Assembly: GCA_012514775.1 (NCBI GenBank)
Contig: JAAYZQ010000555.1
Coordinates: forward strand, 1-5,640
DNA length: 5,640 bases
Origin: Anaerolineaceae bacterium
GTDB lineage: Bacteria; Chloroflexota; Anaerolineae; JAAYZQ01
Direction: 5' to 3'
Part shown: positions 1 to 5,640 of the stretch, piece by piece
How the letters are laid out: every line of letters starts with the position of its first letter
How positions within the stretch are numbered: position 1 is the stretch's first letter
The notes under the pieces: generated by a model
Database searches by the model: none
Told to the model about the DNA's origin: nothing
What the model saw: the letters and a program-made list of their open reading frames with translations, nothing else
Program-made: the position numbers and the translations under genes

Positions 1-368
1 CATTCAAGCTGGAGCGCATTCAGGAGGCGGAATTGCTGGATGAGACGTTCCAGGCGCCAGAGGATTTCCACGGCCACGAGATGCTGAGCAGCGCTTGGGG
101 GGTGATGTTTGGCGAGGAGTCGCAGGAGGTGGCGTTGCGGTTCTCGCCGCGGGTGGCTCGACGGGTGGGCGAGACCACCTGGCACGCCGGCCAGCAGCTG
201 GAGGCCTGCGACGACGGGGGGTGTACCCTGCGCGTGAAGGTGGCGAACACCCTCGAGATGAAGCACTGGATCCGCGGCTGGGGGCCGGACTGCGTGGTGT
301 TGGAGCCGGAGGAGCTGCGGCGCGAGATCGCGGAGGAGATGAGGCGGGCGGCGGAGGGGTACCAGTGA
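1..368 (+). CDS. WYL-domain transcriptional regulator, C-terminal part (5' partial)
   Basis: This is the C-terminal 121 residues of a protein whose start lies before the window; the reading frame enters at base 3 and ends with TGA at 366-368. The visible part begins FKLERIQEAELL, the usual end of a WYL domain, followed by the F-x-x-P-x-x-F element (residues 16-22). Then comes a WCX-type extension: WGV (32-34), a strand pattern EVALRFSP, WHAGQQLE (from W60), WIRGWG, and the closing VLEPEELRREI (L100-E101-P102). Known family members are usually HTH-WYL-WCX proteins of about 300-350 residues that bind DNA and sense a ligand, sometimes single-stranded nucleic acid, through WYL/WCX; several control CRISPR, BREX or CBASS loci. 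The HTH cannot be seen here. The gene overlaps cas3 by 4 bp, so I infer co-transcription and control of this cas operon. Whether it represses or activates cannot be read from the sequence. Confidence 0.87.
   Translation, partial: FKLERIQEAELLDETFQAPEDFHGHEMLSSAWGVMFGEESQEVALRFSPRVARRVGETTWHAGQQLEACDDGGCTLRVKVANTLEMKHWIRGWGPDCVVLEPEELRREIAEEMRRAAEGYQ
353..359 (+). promoter_or_regulatory. Ribosome binding site that fixes the GTG start of cas3
   Basis: GGAGGGG lies 5 nt before the GTG at 365, inside the last codons of the WYL gene. No ATG occurs near this point in the cas3 frame. The next in-frame Met (residue 28) would remove His27 of the HD site, so GTG 365 is the supported start. Confidence 0.75.
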
Positions 369-3037
369 ACGATGCGCCGCTTTATCAGCTGCTGTGGGCC
401 AAGACCAGCAAGGACAAGGCTGGCACGCACCCATTGATATGCCACATGATCGACGTGGCGCAGGTGACGGCGGCGCTGTGGGATCATGCCTTTCCGGAGG
501 CGACACGGCGCTACTTTGCAGGGGAGTTGAGCATGGACCCTGCGTCCACCAGGCAATGGCTGGCGTTCCTGGCAGGCTCACACGATCTTGGAAAGGCGTG
601 CCCGGCCTTCCAGAACCAACACGAGCCCAGCGAGCAGCTTCTGTCCAGGCAAGGGTTGGCCTTCGAGCAGTCTCGCGTTCCCGCCTGGGTCCCGCATGGA
701 CTGGTGTCTGCCTACGCCTTGCGGAGGCTGTTGCCTGCGCAATTCGGGATCTCCGCGCCTGTTGCGCGTCAGATGGCCTATGCGGTCGCAGGACACCACG
801 GTGTGTTTCCTAGCGGCTACCAGTTGCAGAATCTAGCGCTATCGGCGCGCGGCGGCGCCGCTTGGGACACTGTGCGCGCAGAGCTGCTCCAACGCCTGGC
901 GGGTGTTCTGGAAACGAGCCACTTACCTCGTTGGCCCGACGAACTCGCGAATCGTCCGGCGTTTTGGGTGCAGTTCGCTGGACTGGTCTCCTTTGCCGAC
1001 TGGCTGGGATCCATCGAGTCGCTCTTCTTCGACCTGCGGGCAGATGAGCTGCCCGCCTACGCCGACCTCGCCTACCAGCAGGCCGCTAAGGCGCTGGCGG
1101 CGTTGGGCTGGACGGGCTGGTCGCCCCCGACCCAGTCGGCCAGTTTCCAGGGGCTCTTCGACCGCACGCCGAGGCCCATGCAGAAGGCGGTTGCGGGTCT
1201 CGCCGCTGGCCTTGCCCCTCCCGCCCTGGTGATCATCGAGGCTCCCACGGGCGAGGGAAAGACCGAGGCGGCTCTCTACCTGGCGGATCACTGGCTCAGC
1301 ACCGCGCAACAACGCGGGACCTACGTCGCCATGCCCACCACGGCCACCAGCAACCAGATGCTGGGTCGCGTCCGCGAGTTCCTAGGGCGACGGTACGCCG
1401 GCGGTCGTGTCGATCTGTATCTCCTGCACGGCAACGCCGCTTGGTCGGAGGACATGGAATCGCTCCGGCTGGCCGGCATCGAGGATAACCCCTTCGCCAC
1501 CGTCGTGGCCCATAGCTGGTTCCTGCCGCGCAAGCGGAGCCTGCTTGCGCCATTCGCGGTTGGCACCGTGGACCAGGCCTTGCTCGGCGTCTTGCAGGCC
1601 AAGCACTTTTTCGTGCGCCTGTTCGGCCTGAGCCACAAGACCGTCATCTTTGACGAGATCCACGCCTACGACACCTACATGGCCACCCTCTTCCACCGCC
1701 TCCTGCGCTGGCTGGCAGCGATGGATACCACCGTCGTCCTGCTCTCGGCCACCCTGCCCGACACAGCGCGACGAGAGTTGATGCAAGCCTACACGGGTCG
1801 GCCCTTTACCCACCCGGTCCGCTATCCGGCCATCTCCTGGGCCACAGCCGATGGAGACGGCGTGGTTCCTATCGAGGCCAGCCCGCTCTGCGCACGCACG
1901 GTGGCATTGGCCTGGATTGATGGAGCGCCCGCCGCGCTGACCGAGGCCCTGCGCGCCAAATTGGCCGGCGGCGGCTGCGTCGCCGTGATCTGCAACACGG
2001 TGGGCAGGGCGCAAGAGGTCTATCGCACCCTCGCGGAAGCCCAGCTCGTGCCCGACGATGACCTTTACCTCTTTCACGCGCGATTCCCCGCCGGGCAGAG
2101 ACAGGCCATCGAGGATGCTGTCCTGGCCAAGTTTGGCGCCGACCTGAGTCGACGGCCCCAGCGCGCCATCGTGGTCGCCACGCAAGTCATCGAGCAGAGC
2201 CTGGATCTGGATTTCGACCTGATGGTGAGCGACCTGGCGCCCGTTGACCTGGTCCTTCAACGCGCCGGCCGCCTCCACCGCCACCAGCGCTCTAACAGGC
2301 CGACTGCCCTGGCCGAGCCTTGCCTCTGGTTGACCTGCCCCCAGTTGCGCGACGATCTCCCGCGGTGGGGCAGCGACGCCTACGTCTACGAGCCCTATAT
2401 CCTGGCGCGTTCGTACCTCGCGCTCCGCAACCACACGCGGATCACGGTGCCCGACGACGTGCAAGCACTTATCGCCTTGGTTTACGATGAAGCCGACATG
2501 GCCGACGGGTTATTGGTCGTAGACCCGGCCATGCAGCAGCCCCTTGACCGTGACCGCGCCAAGATGCTGGAGCGCCGGGACAAGCAGCAGTACATCGCGC
2601 GCAGGAACCTGATCCCATCGCCGGAGGACGAGGATGTCCTCGGCGCGGCGAACCGGCAACTGGACGAGGACAACCCCGAGCTGCACGAGGCCTGGCGCGC
2701 CTTGACCCGTCTGGCCCCGCCCAGCGTGACGCTGGTCTGCCTGCACGAACAGAACGGTCGGGTGACGCTGGATGAGGAGGGCCTGGTGCCCATCGACCTC
2801 GCGCAGCTGCCGGATCAGCAGATGACCAAGGCGTTGGCCCGCAGGTCCGTCGGCGTGTCCAATTATCGAGTGGTGCAACACCTTCTCGCCCAGGAGCCGC
2901 CGGAGGGCTGGCGCGAGCATCCCATGCTCCGCTACCATCGCGCGGCCATCTTCCGCCAGGGGAGGTGCGAGGCGGGAGGCCAAAGCCTGGTCCTGGATCC
3001 CAAACTGGGGCTGCTCGTTGAAAGAGAGGAGGGCTGA
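365..3037 (+). CDS. cas3: Cas3 HD nuclease-helicase, type I-E, complete
   Basis: This 890-residue protein is the full-length nuclease-helicase that Cascade recruits to an R-loop, where it nicks the displaced strand and degrades it 3'-5' with ATP. The N-terminal HD nuclease has H27, H73-D74 (in SHDLGK), H111, H144-H145 (GHHG) and D212 (SFADWLG), matching the metal-binding set known from type I-E Cas3. The SF2 helicase follows: Walker A APTGEGKT (293-300), motif Ia PTTATSNQM, Walker B DEIH (430-433), SAT (461-463), motif V near ATQVIEQSLDLDFD (605-618) and motif VI QRAGRLHRH (632-640). The C-terminal ~200 residues form the accessory domain that closes on ssDNA. Length is normal for I-E Cas3 (about 850-950). 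GTG at 365 overlaps the regulator's stop as GTGA; the open frame extends upstream to base 95, but that stretch is a Gly/Ala/Arg-rich shadow of the WYL gene. The stop overlaps the casA start by one base. No lesion is visible, so activity is expected. Confidence 0.98.
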   Translation: MNDAPLYQLLWAKTSKDKAGTHPLICHMIDVAQVTAALWDHAFPEATRRYFAGELSMDPASTRQWLAFLAGSHDLGKACPAFQNQHEPSEQLLSRQGLAFEQSRVPAWVPHGLVSAYALRRLLPAQFGISAPVARQMAYAVAGHHGVFPSGYQLQNLALSARGGAAWDTVRAELLQRLAGVLETSHLPRWPDELANRPAFWVQFAGLVSFADWLGSIESLFFDLRADELPAYADLAYQQAAKALAALGWTGWSPPTQSASFQGLFDRTPRPMQKAVAGLAAGLAPPALVIIEAPTGEGKTEAALYLADHWLSTAQQRGTYVAMPTTATSNQMLGRVREFLGRRYAGGRVDLYLLHGNAAWSEDMESLRLAGIEDNPFATVVAHSWFLPRKRSLLAPFAVGTVDQALLGVLQAKHFFVRLFGLSHKTVIFDEIHAYDTYMATLFHRLLRWLAAMDTTVVLLSATLPDTARRELMQAYTGRPFTHPVRYPAISWATADGDGVVPIEASPLCARTVALAWIDGAPAALTEALRAKLAGGGCVAVICNTVGRAQEVYRTLAEAQLVPDDDLYLFHARFPAGQRQAIEDAVLAKFGADLSRRPQRAIVVATQVIEQSLDLDFDLMVSDLAPVDLVLQRAGRLHRHQRSNRPTALAEPCLWLTCPQLRDDLPRWGSDAYVYEPYILARSYLALRNHTRITVPDDVQALIALVYDEADMADGLLVVDPAMQQPLDRDRAKMLERRDKQQYIARRNLIPSPEDEDVLGAANRQLDEDNPELHEAWRALTRLAPPSVTLVCLHEQNGRVTLDEEGLVPIDLAQLPDQQMTKALARRSVGVSNYRVVQHLLAQEPPEGWREHPMLRYHRAAIFRQGRCEAGGQSLVLDPKLGLLVEREEG
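3027..3033 (+). promoter_or_regulatory. Ribosome binding site of casA
   Basis: AGGAGGG sits in the last codons of cas3, with 3-4 nt between its GGAGG core and the ATG at 3037. The short spacing and the TGATG stop-start overlap suggest that ribosomes finishing cas3 reinitiate on casA. Confidence 0.7.
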
Positions 3038-4563
3038 TGAAACCAAGCTTCGACTTGTGCCGACAGCCGTGGCTACCTTGCGTTCGTCTCGATGGGCAAC
3101 CGGCGACCTTGGGTTTGGGCGACGCCCTGGCCCAGGCCCATCTGCTACGCGATCTGCAAGGCGAGACGCCGTTGGAGACCGCTGCGTTACATCGCCTGCT
3201 GCTGGCGCTGCTGCATCGCGTCTTCGGGCCGGACAGCCACCACGCCTGGGCGGCCCTCTGGCAGCAGGGGCGCTGGGAGGAGGAGGCTGTGCGGGGCTAC
3301 CTGGAGCGGTGGCGAGGGCGCTTCGACCTGTTCGACGAGGCTTATCCCTTCTACCAGACCGCCGACACGCAGGCCGAGGTCAGACCCATCAACAAGGTGG
3401 CCGTGTCGCTGGCCTATAACAACGCCACGCTCTTTGAGCACCAGATGGAGGACGAGAGCCTCTGCGTATCTCCTGCTCGTGCGGCCCGCTGGCTGGTCAC
3501 CTTCCAGTGCAGCGGCGTGGGCACCGGGCCGCCCAATAACCCCTACCCGGCGGGGCCGCTGGCCAACACCATGATCGTCATGCCTCAGGGCCGCACGCTC
3601 TTTGAGACACTGATGCTGAACCTGCTGCGATATAGCAATGACCATCCGATGCCATCCGGGCCGGACGACCGTCCCATCTGGGAGCACGACAAGAACCCAT
3701 ATCCGCCGTCGCCCAAGACCTTCTACAGGCCAGGCTACCTGGCCTATCTGACCTGGCAGTCCCGCACCATCCGGCTGCTGCCGCACGAGCAAGACGGCGC
3801 GATCCGCGTGCGGGAATGTCATCTGGCGCAGGGCGCGCGTTGGGACTCGTCGCTCGTCGAGGACCCCATGAAGGTCTATGTGCGAGACGAGAAGAGAGGC
3901 ACCTGGCCCCTCCGTCTCCGACAGGATCGCGCCATGTGGCGAGACTCACACGCCCTATTTCGCCTCCATGACCGCAGCTTCCGTCCTCCGCTCGCTCTTC
4001 TGGAGATGGCCGACCAGGTGGAGGGGGGCACGCTGCGCCGCGACCAGACCTATGACTATCTTGTGCTAGGGCTTTCCAACGACAATGCCAGCCTCAACTT
4101 TTACCGGCAGGAGCGCATGCCGCTGCCCCTGGCCTATCTCGCAGAGGACGAGCAGGGAGAGCGCCTGCGGGACGCACTCTTTCAGGCGCTGCAAGGGGCC
4201 GAGGATGCCGCAGACGCGTTGCGCAAGGCGGGGCGCGACTTGGCCGCGTGGGTCGTCTCGCCCGTGGATAGAAGCAAGGCCTACCCCCAGGACGTCAGCC
4301 AGGTGTATGAGCGGCTGCGCATCGAGAGTGGGTATTGGCCCCGGCTGGAGGTGCCGTTCCGGCGCTTTATCCAGGATCTGCCATTGGCAGGACAGCCTGC
4401 TCTGGACGCATGGCTGGACCTGGTGCTCCAGACGACACGGGGGGCCTTTGAGCAGGCCGCCGAGTCGGCCTGCGATCCGCTGCGCGGCCTGAAGGCGGCG
4501 ACCCTGGCCCGCGGCACCTTAGAGCGTTTTCTGGCAAAGGCTATTGGACGAAAGGAGGAGTAA
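3037..4563 (+). CDS. casA: Cascade large subunit CasA (Cse1, Cas8e), type I-E
   Basis: This 508-residue protein is the Cascade large subunit, which reads the PAM, starts duplex opening and docks Cas3. Its start, FDLCRQPWLPC (residues 5-15), is the family's F-x-L-x-x-x-PWIPV signature. Further hallmarks are AYPFYQ (PFYQ at 104-107), a cysteine-glycine stretch CSGVGTG (158-164) near the place of the glycine loop in E. coli CasA, DPMKVYV (from D276), WRDSHALF (from W301) and LGLSNDNASLNFYRQERMPLP around 344-364. By eye the last segment matches E. coli YRNNQASILERR, which carries the glutamine wedge; here that position is N350. The C-terminal part is helical, as in the four-helix bundle of known structures. 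Length is normal (about 500). There is no zinc-finger-like CxxC pair. ATG 3037 overlaps the cas3 stop by one base, and casB follows after one base. I assign the family with high confidence; the PAM cannot be deduced. Confidence 0.97.
   Translation: MKPSFDLCRQPWLPCVRLDGQPATLGLGDALAQAHLLRDLQGETPLETAALHRLLLALLHRVFGPDSHHAWAALWQQGRWEEEAVRGYLERWRGRFDLFDEAYPFYQTADTQAEVRPINKVAVSLAYNNATLFEHQMEDESLCVSPARAARWLVTFQCSGVGTGPPNNPYPAGPLANTMIVMPQGRTLFETLMLNLLRYSNDHPMPSGPDDRPIWEHDKNPYPPSPKTFYRPGYLAYLTWQSRTIRLLPHEQDGAIRVRECHLAQGARWDSSLVEDPMKVYVRDEKRGTWPLRLRQDRAMWRDSHALFRLHDRSFRPPLALLEMADQVEGGTLRRDQTYDYLVLGLSNDNASLNFYRQERMPLPLAYLAEDEQGERLRDALFQALQGAEDAADALRKAGRDLAAWVVSPVDRSKAYPQDVSQVYERLRIESGYWPRLEVPFRRFIQDLPLAGQPALDAWLDLVLQTTRGAFEQAAESACDPLRGLKAATLARGTLERFLAKAIGRKEE
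4551..4560 (+). promoter_or_regulatory. Ribosome binding site that fixes the GTG start of casB
   Basis: AAAGGAGGAG ends just before the casA stop codon. Its GGAGG core (4554-4558) is 6 nt from GTG 4565. It lies downstream of the in-frame ATG 4544 and about 15 nt before ATG 4574, so GTG 4565 is the best start. Confidence 0.78.
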
Positions 4564-4564
4564 G

Positions 4565-5053
4565 GTGACTGAGATGCATCCCTTCATCGGCTATTTGGCG
4601 AGCCTGCGTGAGGACCGCGGCGCACTGGCAGCACTGCGGCGGGGCCTGGGCCAGCCGCCGGGGACCGTGGCCAGCATGTACCCTTACGTAGTTCGCTGGC
4701 TGCCCAGAGAGGCGTATCCCTGGCAGGAAGCGGCTTACTATATGGTGGCGGCACTATTCTCCTACCATCCAGCGGAGGGCGGCGCGGGGAACATGGGCCA
4801 ACACATGGCCCGCGCCCGCGATCCCCAGGGCGACGACAGCGCCATGGAGCGCCGCTTCACCGCGCTCCTGGCGGCCCATCCCGATGACCTGGCCTTCTAT
4901 CTGCGCCAGACCATCGGCTTTCTCCGTTCCAAGGAGGTGCCCGTCAACTGGGGGCAGCTCCTGGCCGACATCCTGGCCTGGGACCATCCTGACCGCTACA
5001 TCCAGCAACAATGGGCGCGCTCCTTCTGGGGACGTCCGCAAACCACCAGCTAA
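4565..5053 (+). CDS. casB: Cascade small subunit CasB (Cse2, Cas11e), type I-E
   Basis: This all-helical protein of 162 residues forms the dimer along the belly of Cascade that stabilises the R-loop and the displaced strand. Family marks are ALRRGLG (residues 23-29), ERRF (95-98) followed by TALLAAHPDDLAFYLRQ, the VPVNWGQLLADILAW segment, and the end QQQWARSFW. Scattered Arg and Lys residues fit nucleic-acid contacts. Length is typical (about 160-200, at the short end). GTG 4565 was preferred over ATG 4544 and ATG 4574 because of ribosome binding site spacing; the alternatives would give 169 or 159 residues. Position between casA and casC is the standard I-E order, and the single-base gap to casA implies coupled translation. 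Stop is TAA at 5051-5053. Confidence 0.95.
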   Translation: MTEMHPFIGYLASLREDRGALAALRRGLGQPPGTVASMYPYVVRWLPREAYPWQEAAYYMVAALFSYHPAEGGAGNMGQHMARARDPQGDDSAMERRFTALLAAHPDDLAFYLRQTIGFLRSKEVPVNWGQLLADILAWDHPDRYIQQQWARSFWGRPQTTS

Positions 5054-5057
5054 AAGT

Positions 5058-5066
5058 AAGGAGGGG
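5058..5066 (+). promoter_or_regulatory. Strong ribosome binding site of casC
   Basis: AAGGAGGGG lies in the 19-nt gap between casB and casC, the longest gap in the operon. Its GGAGG core ends 8 nt before ATG 5073, near-ideal spacing. This gives casC an initiation signal independent of upstream termination, which suits a subunit used in six copies per Cascade. Confidence 0.78.
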
Positions 5067-5072
5067 ACCACC

Positions 5073-5640
5073 ATGTTCATCGAGATGCACATGATCCAGA
5101 GCTTCAGCCCGGCCAACTTGAACCGGGACGATACCAACAACCCCAAGGATTGCGAGTTCGGCGGCGCACGCCGCGCGCGCATATCCTCGCAGTGTCTGAA
5201 GCGCAGCATACGCAAGTGCCCCATCTTCACTGCCACCACCGAAGTCCAGGATAGCGTGCGCACGCGCTACCTGACCCGCGAGTTGTCCAAGCAACTGCTC
5301 TCAATGGGCAAGCCAGAGGGGGAGGTCAAGAGCATCTCACAGGCAATCGCTGCTGCGTATACCAGCAAAAAGAACGAAATGGATGCTGACGATCCAGAAC
5401 GCACCAAGGTAGCGGTGTATCTGAGCCGGGGCGATCTAGATTGGCTGAAGAGCAGCATGTCTGTACGGTGGGATGAGCTCATTGAGGGGCTGGGTGCGGC
5501 ATCCGAGAGCACGGATGAAAGCAAGGCCGGCAAGAGCAAGAAGCGCAAAACGACTGGGTCAGCGGCTCTTGACGATCTTGTCCAAGATCTGATCCAACGA
5601 ACCGCTACACGCGCCGGAGCCCCGGACATCGCCATGTTCA
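5073..5640 (+). CDS. casC: Cascade backbone subunit CasC (Cas7e, Cse4), type I-E, 3' partial
   Basis: The first 189 codons of the crRNA-binding backbone subunit, cut by the window end; the family is usually about 350-400 residues. Six copies normally line the crRNA spacer. The N-terminal RRM-like fold starts FIEMHMIQSFSPANLNRDD, with NRDDTNNPKDCEFGG (residues 17-31) and RISSQCLKRSIRK (36-48), which closely follow E. coli CasC NRDDMNMQKDAIFGG and RISSQSLKRAMRK. The last residues, DIAMF (185-189), match the family's DIAL(F/S)GRM motif that leads into the thumb region, so the break is only the window edge. Between them the helical region carries a Ser/Lys-rich stretch (about 144-162) with a basic run at 150-159. 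GC content falls here: about 57% over 5341-5640 and 48% in 5341-5400, against 72% in a sampled 60-base block of cas3 (2221-2280). No stop codon is reached in the window. Confidence 0.96.
   Translation, partial: MFIEMHMIQSFSPANLNRDDTNNPKDCEFGGARRARISSQCLKRSIRKCPIFTATTEVQDSVRTRYLTRELSKQLLSMGKPEGEVKSISQAIAAAYTSKKNEMDADDPERTKVAVYLSRGDLDWLKSSMSVRWDELIEGLGAASESTDESKAGKSKKRKTTGSAALDDLVQDLIQRTATRAGAPDIAMF

Noticed and set aside
95..364. In-frame upstream extension of cas3 by 90 codons
   Set aside because: It overlaps the WYL gene, has Gly/Ala/Arg-rich out-of-frame composition, and Cas3 family similarity begins only after GTG 365, which has its own ribosome binding site.
20..556. Minus-strand open frame of 178 codons across the regulator-cas3 junction
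   Set aside because: Ser/Arg/Pro-rich composition with no domain; it is the antisense of two genes with clear family signatures.
1382..2464. Minus-strand open frame of 360 codons opposite cas3
   Set aside because: It lies wholly under the helicase motifs of a well-supported cas3, has no recognisable domain, and long antisense frames are common in GC-rich coding DNA.
2510..3046. Minus-strand open frame of 178 codons opposite the end of cas3
   Set aside because: It covers the conserved Cas3 C-terminal domain in antisense and shows no family motif.
3018..3419. Plus-strand open frame of 133 codons within the start of casA
   Set aside because: Out-of-frame shadow of casA with Arg/Gly/Ala-rich composition; the casA frame carries the family signatures.
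3727..3745. Perfect 8-bp inverted repeat (AGGCCAGG, 3-nt loop, CCTGGCCT)
   Set aside because: It is inside casA coding for RPGYLAYL, has no T-tract, and short GC-rich palindromes arise by chance here; a terminator mid-gene would be implausible.
3187..3822. Minus-strand open frame of 211 codons opposite casA
   Set aside because: Antisense shadow; no recognisable domain, and the casA frame explains the conservation.
1..5640. CRISPR array or leader
   Set aside because: No regularly spaced 28-29-bp repeats were seen; the array, if present, lies outside the window.

Overview
The window holds the 5' part of a type I-E CRISPR-Cas effector operon, all on the plus strand: the tail of a WYL-family transcriptional regulator (1-368, 5' end outside), cas3 (365-3037), casA/cse1/cas8e (3037-4563), casB/cse2/cas11e (4565-5053) and the first 189 codons of casC/cas7e (5073-5640, 3' end outside). 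Coding density is almost complete. The only non-coding bases are one nucleotide between casA and casB and 19 nt between casB and casC. No CRISPR array, tRNA, rRNA, insertion sequence or terminator is visible.

The genes are tightly joined. The regulator stop overlaps the cas3 start (GTGA, 4 bp), cas3 overlaps casA by one base (TGATG), casA and casB are one base apart, and casC follows after a short gap with a strong Shine-Dalgarno. This points to one polycistronic message with translational coupling. By established type I-E biology, CasA (PAM recognition, Cas3 recruitment), CasB (small-subunit dimer) and CasC (crRNA backbone) form Cascade with Cas5e and Cas6e, and Cas3 is recruited to unwind and degrade the bound target DNA. 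cas5e, cas6e, cas1, cas2 and the array are expected downstream of the window but are not seen.

The host is a GC-rich bacterium with strong AAGGAGG-type ribosome binding sites. The layout (WYL regulator next to a compact I-E operon with cas3 first) and the protein style would fit Chloroflexota or another GC-rich, possibly thermophilic lineage, but this is an impression and no taxonomic marker is present. All visible catalytic motifs of Cas3 are intact, so the system looks functional. I see no wholly new system. The points of interest are the translational coupling of a WYL regulator to cas3, an Asn in place of the E. coli Gln wedge in CasA (inferred by eye), and a basic, low-complexity segment in CasC.
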